Assembly (NCBI GenBank): GCA_902611465.1
Contig: CACLZS010000002.1
Span: forward strand, 1-64,000
Length of the DNA: 64,000 nt
From: an uncultured Pelagibacteraceae bacterium
Lineage (GTDB): Bacteria; Pseudomonadota; Alphaproteobacteria; Pelagibacterales; Pelagibacteraceae
Direction of reading: 5' to 3'
A model generated the notes under the pieces. That model was not told where the DNA came from. It was given only the letters and a program-made list of their open reading frames with translations, and searched no databases. Shown here piece after piece: positions 23,518-33,273 of the stretch. Position 1 is the first letter of the stretch. Each line of letters begins with the position of its first letter. A program made the translations under genes and the position numbers.

Positions 23518-24182
23518 TGTCCTATTTAAATTCCATACTTAATAATTCAAAAAAATTTGACAGTCCTTTCGTACATTGGGAATTAAACAAGCCTCTTACA
23601 GATGAACAAATAAATGAAATAGTTTCAGCTGATATCACCGATCCTGCAAAACATAATCTCAATTATGATGGTACTAGAGCCATAGATGGGGGAGAAGGAA
23701 ATTTTAGAGAAGGTATTTCAGATGGTGGGAAGGCCTTAAAATTCAGATGTTTTGTCACCAAGGAAAATAGTAATGAATTCCCAGGACTCACCAGTCTAAT
23801 TAAAGAACTTCAAAATAAAAAGACTTATCAAAAAATATCTAAATTAATCGATAAAGACCTTTCAAATTCCTATGTAAGAGTTGAAGTAATTTGTGATCGA
23901 GAGGGCTTCTGGTTAAAACCACATTGTGATATCAAAGAGAAACTTATGTCGTGCTTGTTATTTGTTAATAAACATAATGAAAGTGAGGATTTAGGAACTG
24001 ATTTTTATAATAATGATTTAAAACTAATAAAAACATTGCCTTATAAAGATAATTATGGATATTTTTTTTCAAGTGGACCAGATACTTGGCATGGAATGGA
24101 AAAAAAAGAAATAATTAAAGAGAGAAGATGTTTGCAAGTAAATTATGTTACTTTTAAAACTGATTGGAAGGTGGAAGATTAA
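23517..24182 (+). CDS. 2-oxoglutarate/Fe(II)-dependent oxygenase family protein
   Basis: 221-residue protein with a double-stranded beta-helix oxygenase core. The iron triad would be H136 and D138 in KPHCD and H192 in WHGM; R203 or R204 would hold 2-oxoglutarate. The substrate is unknown; other family members hydroxylate amino acids, proteins, lipids or nucleic acids. It starts within the stop of the ELM1-family gene (TAATG), suggesting a joint role. It shares its TTAA stop with the convergent protease gene. Confidence 0.72.
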   Translation: MSYLNSILNNSKKFDSPFVHWELNKPLTDEQINEIVSADITDPAKHNLNYDGTRAIDGGEGNFREGISDGGKALKFRCFVTKENSNEFPGLTSLIKELQNKKTYQKISKLIDKDLSNSYVRVEVICDREGFWLKPHCDIKEKLMSCLLFVNKHNESEDLGTDFYNNDLKLIKTLPYKDNYGYFFSSGPDTWHGMEKKEIIKERRCLQVNYVTFKTDWKVED

Positions 24183-24904
24183 TCTTCCCAATCGAATCTA
24201 GGAAAAGTATCAAAGACTTTAAAAATTCCTTCAGACCAAGTATTACAAACTTTCGAATAATCATCATCATTTATACTTAGACACTTTAAAGATGCTAATT
24301 TATTTTCATCTTTTTTGTAAATTGCAAAATCAATGGGTGGGCCTACAGTTAAATCACTTTTTAAAGTTGAATCCATCGAAATCAATGCACATCTTGAAGC
24401 GTCACCAATTGAAACATCTGGTTTAATAACTCTATCAAGAATTGGTTTTCCATATTTAACTTCACCGATAACAAGATAAGGTTTGCTATCTGCAGGCCTA
24501 ATGTAATTTCCTTGTGGATAAATAAGATACAGTTCTGGTTTTTGTCCTTTAATTTGTCCACCAATAATGAAAGTTGAACCTAAAAGTACATTATCAGTGT
24601 TAATTCCTTGAGGAGAAGAGTGCTCAATATTTAAAGATCCAACATACGAGGCGACTTGCTCAAAATCTTTGCAAGTATTTAAATTCATTATACCAGATGA
24701 ACTTCCTAAATCTTTTTCGATTGATTTATAGACTGCCTGTGATGTTCCTAAATTTCCTGATGTTACAATTACTATTGTTCTATCCCCAACATCATGCGTA
24801 AACATTTTAGAATATATATTTACGTTATCCAAACCAGCGTTAGTCCTGGAGTCTGATGCAAATACCAGTCCTTCGTTTGTTTTAATTCCTATACAATATG
24901 TCAT
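24179..24904 (-). CDS. Proteasome-type protease of the Anbu family
   Basis: Ntn-hydrolase of 241 residues related to the proteasome beta subunit. The start MTYCIG is typical of Anbu: removal of Met exposes Thr2 as nucleophile. ASDSRTNAGLDN holds the conserved Asp and Ser, K33 follows in YSKMF, and VTSGNLGTSQ is the glycine loop. Known Anbu proteins form open spiral or ring assemblies; natural substrates are not established. A circularly permuted ATP-grasp gene, its usual partner, is divergent 106 bases away, but the alpha-E and transglutaminase-like partners are not present here. Confidence 0.87.
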   Translation of the reverse strand: MTYCIGIKTNEGLVFASDSRTNAGLDNVNIYSKMFTHDVGDRTIVIVTSGNLGTSQAVYKSIEKDLGSSSGIMNLNTCKDFEQVASYVGSLNIEHSSPQGINTDNVLLGSTFIIGGQIKGQKPELYLIYPQGNYIRPADSKPYLVIGEVKYGKPILDRVIKPDVSIGDASRCALISMDSTLKSDLTVGPPIDFAIYKKDENKLASLKCLSINDDDYSKVCNTWSEGIFKVFDTFPRFDWED

Positions 24905-25010
24905 AGGTAATTCTTATTTAAAAAAGCCACATTTTTCAAACATTTTACGACATAGCTGTTATTTGCTTTTAGCATTTGTTTTGCAAATTTATTTATTAAA
25001 AAATGTATGA

Positions 25011-26456
25011 ATGGTCACTCCATTCTGGAAAAACTATGATGCTAAGTCCGCATATGACGGATATTTGACAGAGGATAACAAACTTAGAAAGCATGCTAGA
25101 ATTATGTCAGGTATTCTAGAAAGGCATGGTAAAAAAAAATTACAGGAAATTGAAAAAAATTGTCAAAGCACAATAAGTGCTAGAGGTATAAATTTTAGAG
25201 TGTATGCTGCAAATAATAGAGCAGAGGAAAAAAAGTGGCCCCTAGACATCATTCCTAGAATCATACCAAAGTCTCAATGGAATAAAATATCAAGAGGATT
25301 AACCCAAAGGGTAAAAGCATTAAACTTATTTATTGATGATGTTTATAACAAGAAAAAAATTTTTAAGGATAAGGTTATACCTAGGGATTTGATATTTAAT
25401 TCACCATACTATTTGAAAGAATGCGAAGGTTTTTCACCAAAGTATAAAGCTTGGGCAAACATTTCAGGTATAGATTTAATAAGAAATTATAATGGAGAGT
25501 ATTTAGTCCTTGAAGATAATTTACGTGTACCATCTGGTGTTTCATACATGTTAGAAAATAGAATGGTTATGAGGGATGTATTCCCAGAATTATTTACAAG
25601 GTATAAAGTTTCATCAGTTCATCAATATTCTAATAAACTTTACCAAAGTATGGTTGAGTGTATTCCAAAAAAAACAGATAATCCTCATATGGTTGTTTTG
25701 ACACCAGGTATTTATAACTCTGCTTATTTTGAACACTCGTTCTTGGCTGAACAAATGGGAATAGCTCTTGTAGAGGGTAAAGATCTGTTTGTTGAAAATG
25801 ATAATGTTTATATGAAAACTGTTAAAGGTAAATTAAAAGTTGATTGTATATATCGAAGATTAGATGACACATTTCTTGATCCAAAAGTTTTTAACAAAAA
25901 TTCTCTTATTGGAGTGCCAGGATTATTTAAATGCTGGAAAAAAGGGAATGTTGGAATTATTAATGCAATTGGAACTGGTGTAGCTGATGATAAAGCTGTT
26001 TATGCTTATGTAAACAAAATGATTGTTTATTATTTAGGTGAACAACCAAAATTAAACCAAGTAGAAACGTTTTTATGTGAAAATAAAATTCACAGACAGC
26101 ACGTCATTGAGAATATATCAAAGTTGGTTGTTAAACCTGCAAATGCCTCTGGAGGGTATGGGATAATGATAGGTCCTAAAGCTCCAAAAAAAGAGAGAGA
26201 GGAAATGGTAAAAAAAATAAAACAAAATCCTAGAGAATTTGTGGCTCAACCTTTGGAAATATTATCAACAATTCCAACAATTTCTGAAAACGGAATAGAG
26301 CCTAGGCATTTAGATTTAAGACCGTTTATATTAAATGGCAAGTCTACTTATGTGACAATGGGAGGACTTACTAGAGTTGCCCTAAGGAAAGGAAGTACTA
26401 TTGTTAATAGTTCACAAGGTGGAGGCTCAAAAGACACAATGGTGGTTGAGACCTAA
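25011..26456 (+). CDS. Circularly permuted type 2 ATP-grasp protein
   Basis: 481-residue ATP-grasp protein of the permuted type 2 group (DUF404/DUF407-like). Recognisable segments are [49 protein letters not shown] and, near the C-terminus, [17 protein letters not shown] and [10 protein letters not shown]. Members are thought to form peptide-like bonds and occur in gene sets with alpha-E and transglutaminase-like proteins and Anbu, perhaps making and processing a peptide tag. Here only Anbu accompanies it, divergently. The stop overlaps the convergent carB by four bases. Molecular substrate unknown. Confidence 0.87.
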   Translation: MVTPFWKNYDAKSAYDGYLTEDNKLRKHARIMSGILERHGKKKLQEIEKNCQSTISARGINFRVYAANNRAEEKKWPLDIIPRIIPKSQWNKISRGLTQRVKALNLFIDDVYNKKKIFKDKVIPRDLIFNSPYYLKECEGFSPKYKAWANISGIDLIRNYNGEYLVLEDNLRVPSGVSYMLENRMVMRDVFPELFTRYKVSSVHQYSNKLYQSMVECIPKKTDNPHMVVLTPGIYNSAYFEHSFLAEQMGIALVEGKDLFVENDNVYMKTVKGKLKVDCIYRRLDDTFLDPKVFNKNSLIGVPGLFKCWKKGNVGIINAIGTGVADDKAVYAYVNKMIVYYLGEQPKLNQVETFLCENKIHRQHVIENISKLVVKPANASGGYGIMIGPKAPKKEREEMVKKIKQNPREFVAQPLEILSTIPTISENGIEPRHLDLRPFILNGKSTYVTMGGLTRVALRKGSTIVNSSQGGGSKDTMVVET

Positions 26457-29400
26457 TTTTCTTGAAGGGGTTTGACCTTTAATTTTTTTGTCTTTAGTGA
26501 GTTTATTGCCTCTAAAAATGAATAAGCTGTTGACATATTGGTACAATAAGGAATTTTGTTAGCCAAAGTTCCTCTTCTTAAAGCTAAAGCATCATTAATT
26601 CTGCTTTCACTATTTCCTCCACCTGTATTTATAACTAAAGCAATTTTTTTAGAATTTAAAACATCAACTATATGAGGTTTTCCACTACTTACCTTATTAA
26701 TTTTTCTGCATTTCATTCGATTTTTTTTTAATATATCTGCTGTTCCTTTAGTAGCTGATAATGTAAATCCAAGTTTTATAAGTCTTTGAGCGACACCAAT
26801 AATTTCTTGTTTGTGAGAGTCTTTTACAGATAAAAATGCTAAACCTTTAGTAGGAAGCGAGTTTGCTGCTGCAATTTGACTTTTAGCAATTGCCATTCCA
26901 AAATCATCATCAAACCCCATCACTTCACCTGTTGATTTCATCTCTGGACCAAGTAATAGATCACTATCTGGGAATTTGTTAAAAGGAAACACAGCTTCTT
27001 TAACAGCAAATTTTTTATTCGTTTGATATTTTAATTTATATTTTGAAAGTTTTTCACCTGCCATTATTCTTGATGCAATTTTGGCTAATGGTATTCCATT
27101 AGCTTTTGATACAAATGGAACAGTTCTACTAGCTCTTGGATTTACTTCTATAACAAATATTTCATCTTTTTTAATTGCAAATTGAATATTTAAAAGTCCT
27201 TTAACTTTTAATGCTAAAGCTAATTTTCTTGTTTGAATTTTAATTTCTTTTAAAAGATTATCTTTGATAGAAACTGGAGGTAGACAACAAGCAGAGTCTC
27301 CAGAATGCACCCCCGCTTCTTCAATGTGCTGCATGATACCAGCAACATAAACATCTTTACCATCAGAGATAGCATCCACATCAACTTCCATTGCGTGATC
27401 TATAAATTTATCGATTAAAATAGGATTTTGTTCTGAAGCTTTAAAAGCCTCATTAATAAACTTTTTAAGTTGGCTTTTATCATGAACAATTTCCATTGCT
27501 CTTCCACCTAAAACATATGAAGGTCTAACAACAACAGGCAGTCCAATTTTTTCACTTATTTTAATTGCTTGATCAAATTTGTTAGCAATTCCACTTTCTG
27601 CTTGTTTTAAATTTAATTTAATTAATAGATCTCTAAATCTATCTCTGTCCTCTGCAAGATCAATCGAAGTATATTGAGTACCAAGTATTGGTAATTTATT
27701 TTCATGTAAGAATTTTGCCAATTTAATTGGAGTTTGACCCCCAAATTGAGCAATAACCCCTATAAGATTTCCTTTTGATTTTTCTTTAAGAATAATATTT
27801 TGAACGTATTCTTCAACCAATGGCTCAAAATAAAGTCTGTCACTGGTGTCATAATCAGTTGATACTGTTTCTGGATTGCAATTAACCATTATTGTTTCAA
27901 AGCCTGCTTCCTTTAAGGAAAAACTAGCCTGGCAACAACAATAATCAAACTCTATACCTTGACCAATTCTATTTGGACCTCCTCCTAGTATTATTATTTT
28001 TTTCTTATTGGTTGGATCTGCTTCACACTCAGTATTTACTGAAAAATTTCTTTGATAAGTTGAATACATATAAGGAGTAAAGGATTTAAATTCTGCTGCG
28101 CAAGTATCTACTTTTTTAAATACAGGCAAAACTTTAAGAGCAACTCTTTTAGATCTAACTATTTTCTCTTTAATTCTCGTAAGTTTTGATAATTTTTTAT
28201 CTGAAAAACCAATGGATTTAATTCTATTAAACTCATTGAATGTTTTTGGAATTCCTCTCTTAATTATATTTTTTTCTTCATCAACAAGATCTTTAATTTG
28301 ATTTAAGAACCAAGGATCGACTTTTGATAGTTTATATATTGTATTTAATGGAATATTTTTCCTAAAAGCTTCACTAATTAATAATAGTCTATTTGGAATG
28401 CTAACTTTTAAATTTTTTAAAATCTCTTTTTTTGAATAATTAAAAAGATTGTCCAGTCCTGATAATCCAGTTTCTAATGAAACTAAAGCTTTTTGGAAGG
28501 ATTCTTTAAAATTTCTACCAATTGCCATTGCCTCTCCAACCGATCTCATTGATGTTCCAAGTACAGCTTTGGTGTCAGAAAACTTCTCAAATGTAAATCT
28601 GGGTATTTTTGTAACCACATAATCAATTGTTGGTTCAAATGAAGCGGGCGTTACTTTTGTAATTTCATTTTTTAATTCATCAAGAGTGTATCCAACTGCA
28701 AGTTTAGCAGCTACTTTTGCAATTGGAAAACCTGTGGCTTTAGAAGCTAGAGCTGAGGATCTTGATACCCTTGGGTTCATCTCAATTATAACCATTCTTC
28801 CATTTCTAGGGTTAATTGCAAACTGTACATTTGATCCACCAGTCTCAACCCCAATTTTTCGTAAACAAGCAATAGAGGCATTTCTCATGACTTGGTATTC
28901 TTTATCAGTGAGGGTTAATGCTGGAGCAACAGTAATTGAATCTCCTGTATGTATTCCCATTGGATCTACATTTTCTATAGAACAAATAATTATACAGTTG
29001 TCATTTTTATCTCTCACAACCTCCATTTCAAACTCTTTCCAACCCTCTAAAGACTCCTCTATTAAAACTTGATTTTGAGGTGACTCATTCATTCCATTTC
29101 TTACAAGTTTAAAAAATTCTTTTTTACTTTTTGCAATTCCTCCACCTAATCCGCCCAATGTGAATGAAGGTCTTATAATTGCAGGTAAACCAATTTCTTT
29201 TAAACATCTCGAGGCATCTTTGAATTTGTTTATTATTCTTGACTTCGGCAAATCTAAACCGATGTCAGACATGTTTTTTCTGAATTTTTTCCGGTCTTCT
29301 GCGTTTTCTATTGCTTTTGATTTGGCTCCAATTAATTCAATTTTATATTTTTTAAGTAGGCCAGCTTTTTCTGCACTTATTGCTAAATTTAAAGCTGTCT

Positions 29401-29677
29401 GGCCACCCATAGTAGGAAGAATTGCATTAGGCTTTTCTTTTTTAATCACTTCTTCAAGAACTGGAATTGTAATAGGCTCTATGTAAGTTTTATCAGCAAC
29501 TCCAGGATCTGTCATAATAGTTGCAGGATTTGAATTTATTAATACTACCTCAAAACCTTCATCTTTTAGTGCTTTACATGCTTGTGTACCAGAATAATCA
29601 AATTCACATGCTTGCCCAATTATTATTGGACCTGCACCTATAACTAAAATCTTTTTAATGTCTTTTCTTTTGGGCAT
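26453..29677 (-). CDS. carB: Carbamoyl phosphate synthase, large subunit
   Basis: Makes carbamoyl phosphate for arginine and pyrimidine synthesis from bicarbonate, ammonia and two ATP. At 1074 residues it is full length, with two homologous halves. Each begins with an ATP-grasp entry motif: [18 protein letters not shown] near the N-terminus and [17 protein letters not shown] near residue 565. A C-terminal MGS-like regulatory domain includes [11 protein letters not shown] and [20 protein letters not shown]. It overlaps carA by 23 bases, so the two subunits are cotranslated. Confidence 0.97.
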   Translation of the reverse strand: MPKRKDIKKILVIGAGPIIIGQACEFDYSGTQACKALKDEGFEVVLINSNPATIMTDPGVADKTYIEPITIPVLEEVIKKEKPNAILPTMGGQTALNLAISAEKAGLLKKYKIELIGAKSKAIENAEDRKKFRKNMSDIGLDLPKSRIINKFKDASRCLKEIGLPAIIRPSFTLGGLGGGIAKSKKEFFKLVRNGMNESPQNQVLIEESLEGWKEFEMEVVRDKNDNCIIICSIENVDPMGIHTGDSITVAPALTLTDKEYQVMRNASIACLRKIGVETGGSNVQFAINPRNGRMVIIEMNPRVSRSSALASKATGFPIAKVAAKLAVGYTLDELKNEITKVTPASFEPTIDYVVTKIPRFTFEKFSDTKAVLGTSMRSVGEAMAIGRNFKESFQKALVSLETGLSGLDNLFNYSKKEILKNLKVSIPNRLLLISEAFRKNIPLNTIYKLSKVDPWFLNQIKDLVDEEKNIIKRGIPKTFNEFNRIKSIGFSDKKLSKLTRIKEKIVRSKRVALKVLPVFKKVDTCAAEFKSFTPYMYSTYQRNFSVNTECEADPTNKKKIIILGGGPNRIGQGIEFDYCCCQASFSLKEAGFETIMVNCNPETVSTDYDTSDRLYFEPLVEEYVQNIILKEKSKGNLIGVIAQFGGQTPIKLAKFLHENKLPILGTQYTSIDLAEDRDRFRDLLIKLNLKQAESGIANKFDQAIKISEKIGLPVVVRPSYVLGGRAMEIVHDKSQLKKFINEAFKASEQNPILIDKFIDHAMEVDVDAISDGKDVYVAGIMQHIEEAGVHSGDSACCLPPVSIKDNLLKEIKIQTRKLALALKVKGLLNIQFAIKKDEIFVIEVNPRASRTVPFVSKANGIPLAKIASRIMAGEKLSKYKLKYQTNKKFAVKEAVFPFNKFPDSDLLLGPEMKSTGEVMGFDDDFGMAIAKSQIAAANSLPTKGLAFLSVKDSHKQEIIGVAQRLIKLGFTLSATKGTADILKKNRMKCRKINKVSSGKPHIVDVLNSKKIALVINTGGGNSESRINDALALRRGTLANKIPYCTNMSTAYSFLEAINSLKTKKLKVKPLQEN

Positions 29678-30848
29678 ATTTTTTTATATCTTGAATAAAG
29701 TTGTTAAATAAATATTGACTATCTTGTGGTCCAGGGTTTGCCTCAGGGTGATATTGAACTGAAAAAACTGGTCTATTTTTTAATCTTATTCCTTCAATAG
29801 TATTATCAAAAAGTGACTTGTGGGTTATTTGAATTTTTTTTGATAAGCTTTTTTCTATTACAACGAAACCATGATTTTGGCTTGTAATCTCAACTTTGTT
29901 GTTGATTAAATTTTTTACTGGATGATTTGCTCCCCTGTGGCCTAACTTCATTTTTTTTGTTTTAGCATTTAATGCTAAAGCTAAAATTTGATGACCTAAG
30001 CAAATACCAAATATTGGATAATCCTCTTTAATTAATTTTTGTATAATTTTAATTGCATATTTGCCAGTCGCTGCAGGGTCGCCCGGACCATTTGATAAAA
30101 AAATTCCATCTGGTTTTAATTTTGTAATCTCTTTAGCTGTTGTCTTACAAGAAACGACTTTTACATCACAATTATAATCAGAAAAATATCTTAATATATT
30201 TTTTTTTATTCCATAATCAATTGCAACAATCTTAAAAATTTTTTTGTTATTTTTTTTATATCCAGTCTCTTTTCTCCAGGTTTTAAAACCTTTCCATGAA
30301 TAAGTTTTTTTTGTCGATACTACTTTCGCAAGATCCAGACCATTTAGACCAGGCCATTTAATTGAGTAATTAATTAATTTTTTTATATTAAATTTGCCTT
30401 TTTTATTATTTGAGATTGTTCCTTTTGGAGCGCCTTTATCCCTTATAAAATTTGTCAAACTTCTAGTATCTAGTCCAGTTAAACCAACTATTTTATTTTT
30501 TTTAAGCCATTCGTCCAATGTTATTAAAGCTCTATAATTAGAAGGTGAAGTAATCTCAGAATTAAATATAGCACCCTTTGCCCAAACTTTGTCTGACTCC
30601 AAATCCTCATTGTTAGTTCCAACATTTCCAATATGTGGGAATGTAAAGTTGATAATTTGTCCAGCATATGAAGGGTCAGATATAATTTCCTGATATCCTG
30701 TGAAAGAAGTGTTAAAACAAATCTCTCCAGTTGCCGTTCCTTGATATCCAAGACCAATGCCTTTGAAAACTATCTTATTGTCTAGAACTAAAATACCTGT
30801 TGGAAATTGATGTTTAATTGCAATTTTATTTTTTTGTTTTTTGTTCAA
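29655..30848 (-). CDS. carA: Carbamoyl phosphate synthase, small (glutaminase) subunit
   Basis: Class I glutamine amidotransferase that channels ammonia to CarB. The protein has 397 residues. Its N-terminal CPSase domain includes [20 protein letters not shown]; the glutaminase nucleophile is the Cys in FGICLGHQ, with the GPGDP oxyanion segment and a C-terminal catalytic His/Glu in [10 protein letters not shown]. The start appears to be TTG: an in-frame stop lies immediately upstream and no ATG or GTG is near the conserved N-terminus. Divergent from yqeY-dnaG-rpoD. Confidence 0.95.
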   Translation of the reverse strand: MNKKQKNKIAIKHQFPTGILVLDNKIVFKGIGLGYQGTATGEICFNTSFTGYQEIISDPSYAGQIINFTFPHIGNVGTNNEDLESDKVWAKGAIFNSEITSPSNYRALITLDEWLKKNKIVGLTGLDTRSLTNFIRDKGAPKGTISNNKKGKFNIKKLINYSIKWPGLNGLDLAKVVSTKKTYSWKGFKTWRKETGYKKNNKKIFKIVAIDYGIKKNILRYFSDYNCDVKVVSCKTTAKEITKLKPDGIFLSNGPGDPAATGKYAIKIIQKLIKEDYPIFGICLGHQILALALNAKTKKMKLGHRGANHPVKNLINNKVEITSQNHGFVVIEKSLSKKIQITHKSLFDNTIEGIRLKNRPVFSVQYHPEANPGPQDSQYLFNNFIQDIKKYAQKKRH

Positions 30849-30852
30849 TTAC

Positions 30853-30864
30853 AACTCATGAGTT
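30853..30864. promoter_or_regulatory. 12-bp palindrome in the carA leader
   Basis: AACTCATGAGTT is a perfect palindrome between the candidate carA -10 element and the TTG start codon. Its place at the predicted transcript start makes an operator possible, for example for pyrimidine or arginine control, but no known consensus was matched. Confidence 0.25.
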
Positions 30865-30869
30865 AAAGG

Positions 30870-30898
30870 TCTATACAATAAAACCTTTTTTTGCGCAA
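30870..30898 (-). promoter_or_regulatory. Sigma-70 promoter candidate for carAB
   Basis: Read on the minus strand, TTGCGC (30893-30898) is followed after exactly 17 bases by TATAGA (30870-30875). This predicts a transcript start about 15 bases before the carA TTG codon. Spacing and hexamers fit a housekeeping promoter. Confidence 0.5.
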
Positions 30899-30938
30899 CA
30901 TATGTAATGTATATTTTATAAAAAAACTTTTTTTCTTT

Positions 30939-30966
30939 TTGAAGAATTTTTTTGATGCGTTAAAAT
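30939..30966 (+). promoter_or_regulatory. Sigma-70 promoter candidate for yqeY-dnaG-rpoD
   Basis: TTGAAG at 30939-30944 and TAAAAT at 30961-30966 are 16 bases apart. The predicted transcript start falls at or just before the yqeY ATG at 30973, so the message would have almost no leader. A weak match, chosen because nothing better is visible in the gap. Confidence 0.4.
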
Positions 30967-30972
30967 TATAAT

Positions 30973-31437
30973 ATGAGTTTAAGAGAAAAAATCGAAACAG
31001 ACTATAAAAATGCCCTTAAATCGAAAGATAAAAATAAAATATCAACTTATAGGTTAATTCTATCAGGAATTAAGGATTTAGATATTAATAACAGATCTCA
31101 AGCAGAGAAAAAAGAAACTAATGATGAAGATATAAAAAAGCTTTTAAAGAAAATGATAAAGCAAAGATCCGAATCAATAGAAATGTATAAAAAAAATAAT
31201 AGAAGTGATCTACAAGAAATAGAGGAGAAAGAGGTGGAGGTAATAAGTCAATATTTACCACAACAACTTAGCGATGAAGATACTAAAAAGCTATGTTCTG
31301 AGATTATTAATTATACGGGTGCGAGTTCAATAAAAGATATGGGAAAAGTGATGGGTGAATTAAAAAAAAATAATGCTGATACTATTGATTTCTCAAAAGC
31401 TGGAGCAATTATAAAAGAACTACTAAACCAAAAATGA
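30973..31437 (+). CDS. yqeY: GatB/YqeY domain protein
   Basis: 154-residue, mostly helical, highly charged protein of the YqeY family, which shares its fold with the tRNA-binding tail of GatB. Matches include STYRLILSGIKDLDI, LLKKMIKQRSESIEMYKKNNR, the conserved EVEVISQYLPQQLS segment and IKDMGKVMGEL. Its biochemical role is uncertain; tRNA-dependent amidation is suggested only by homology. It overlaps dnaG by four bases (ATGA) and heads a yqeY-dnaG-rpoD set divergent from carAB, an order common in alphaproteobacteria. Confidence 0.92.
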   Translation: MSLREKIETDYKNALKSKDKNKISTYRLILSGIKDLDINNRSQAEKKETNDEDIKKLLKKMIKQRSESIEMYKKNNRSDLQEIEEKEVEVISQYLPQQLSDEDTKKLCSEIINYTGASSIKDMGKVMGELKKNNADTIDFSKAGAIIKELLNQK

Positions 31438-33209
31438 AGTATCCCAAAGAGTATTTGGAAGAGATAAAAACGAGACTTAAAGTTTCTACAGTTGTATCTA
31501 AAACTGTAAATTTAAAAAAAAGAGGTAAAGAATATGTAGGACTGTCTCCGTTCAAAACAGAAAAAACTCCTTCATTTACTGTAAATGATGAAAAGGAATT
31601 TTATCATTGTTTTAGTACTTCAGAACACGGCAACATATTTGATTTTGTAATGAAAACTCAAAATTTAAAATTTGGAGAAGCTGTAAAGTCATTAGCAAAC
31701 CTTGCGGGGATGAGGCCTTATACTTTTTCAAAAGAGGATGAGATTAGAGAGAAAAAATGGACTACTTATAAGTCTTTATTTAATAAATATGTAGATCATT
31801 ATCATAATGAATTATTAAAAAATTCAAATTCGACAGAGGCTAAAGATTACCTTAAAAAAAGAGGATTAACTAAGGAAGAAGTTCAAAAATTTAAGATTGG
31901 ATTTGAAACTAATGACTTAAGCTTTCAAGAAAATATATTTAGGGAATATAATGAAAGCGATATAAAAGATACTGGTCTTTTTTATTTTGATGAAAATAAA
32001 AAAAAATATGTATCAAGATTTAGAGATAGAGTGTTATTTCCAATTAAAAATATATCTGGCGATCCAATTGCAGTAGGTGGAAGAACTTTAAAAGATAGCA
32101 AATATTATGCAAAGTATATAAATTCTCCTGAAACTCCTTTTTTCAAAAAAGGATCAAATTTATTTAATTTAGATTTTGCACGTAAACTCTCAAATAACTT
32201 AAATAATATATTTTTAGTCGAGGGATATATGGATGTTATTGGATTAAGTAAAAATAAAATAGATAATGTAGTTGCAAATTTAGGCACCTCTTTGACTACA
32301 AGACAAATTTTAACTTTAAACCAATTTTTTGATGAAATAGTTATATGTTTTGATGGTGATGAAAGTGGTTATAAAGCTGCGTTAAGAGCAGCAGAAAATT
32401 CTATAATTGAACTAAAACCAGAAAAAAAAATCTCATTTTTATTTTTATCAAATAATCACGACCCAGATAGTTTTGTAAATGAAAAGGGAAAAGAATTTTT
32501 TTTAGATTTTTCTAAAAGTAATTCAGTTTCTATTCATAAATTTATATTTAATCACTATTTTAAAAATATGGATGACAGTCCATCCTCTAAAGCTATTTTT
32601 GAGAAAAGGTTAAGATCGATCTCGTCTACTATTAAAGATGAATTTATCAGAAAATATGTATTAGAGTATTTCTTAGAGAAAATTTCAGAATTTACTCCAA
32701 ATACAAACTTAAAATATAATAAAAATTATTCCAAATCTTTTAAATCACTTAAATCGACACAAAATTTTTACAATGAGACCAAATCCTTTAAAGCAATTGA
32801 TATTAAAGAATTTTCATTTTTATATATTTTATTAAAAAAACCTAAATTAATTAAACACAACTTTAATTTAATTGAAAATGTGAAATTATTTACTAATGAA
32901 AATAAATTATTGTTTAGTGAAATTTTAAAACAATCAAAGAATTTTGAAATTACAGATATAGAGAATATTAATGTTGACCAAAATTTAATCGATAGAGTTT
33001 TAAAATATGCATCAATTAAACATATAATGGTTAAATATTTGAATGATGATGAAAAAATTCTTGAAATTCTTGTTGAGTTGATAAGAGATTTAAAAAATTA
33101 TGAGTTAGAAATAAGAATTGAGGAGCTAGAATCAAGATTTTCGAAAGATTTGAGCGAAGTAACATTTAATGAGTTAAAAGAGCTTAAAAAACTGCAAAAA
33201 ACCAATTAA
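31434..33209 (+). CDS. dnaG: DNA primase lacking a canonical zinc site
   Basis: Synthesises RNA primers at the replication fork. The protein has 591 residues. The N-terminal CHC2-type domain (about 33-95) is recognisable from EKTPSFTVNDEKEFYH, but of the four zinc ligands only C59 remains; S38, K41 and T62 occupy the others. The catalytic TOPRIM domain is intact, with LVEGYMDVIGL near 261-271 and CFDGDESGYKAAL near 304. The C-terminal third, which would bind DnaB, is divergent. Coupled to yqeY upstream and followed by rpoD after 64 bases. Confidence 0.95.
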   Translation: MKYPKEYLEEIKTRLKVSTVVSKTVNLKKRGKEYVGLSPFKTEKTPSFTVNDEKEFYHCFSTSEHGNIFDFVMKTQNLKFGEAVKSLANLAGMRPYTFSKEDEIREKKWTTYKSLFNKYVDHYHNELLKNSNSTEAKDYLKKRGLTKEEVQKFKIGFETNDLSFQENIFREYNESDIKDTGLFYFDENKKKYVSRFRDRVLFPIKNISGDPIAVGGRTLKDSKYYAKYINSPETPFFKKGSNLFNLDFARKLSNNLNNIFLVEGYMDVIGLSKNKIDNVVANLGTSLTTRQILTLNQFFDEIVICFDGDESGYKAALRAAENSIIELKPEKKISFLFLSNNHDPDSFVNEKGKEFFLDFSKSNSVSIHKFIFNHYFKNMDDSPSSKAIFEKRLRSISSTIKDEFIRKYVLEYFLEKISEFTPNTNLKYNKNYSKSFKSLKSTQNFYNETKSFKAIDIKEFSFLYILLKKPKLIKHNFNLIENVKLFTNENKLLFSEILKQSKNFEITDIENINVDQNLIDRVLKYASIKHIMVKYLNDDEKILEILVELIRDLKNYELEIRIEELESRFSKDLSEVTFNELKELKKLQKTN

Positions 33210-33273
33210 ATAAAAACTAGAATCCAATAGATTTTTTTAATTTTAGCATTATATACAATCTGGGTTTTTTATT

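Noticed and set aside
28686..29072. Plus-strand open frame of 128 codons opposite carB
   Set aside because: It lies wholly antisense to the conserved ATP-grasp domain of carB and its translation resembles no protein family; it is a shadow of that gene.
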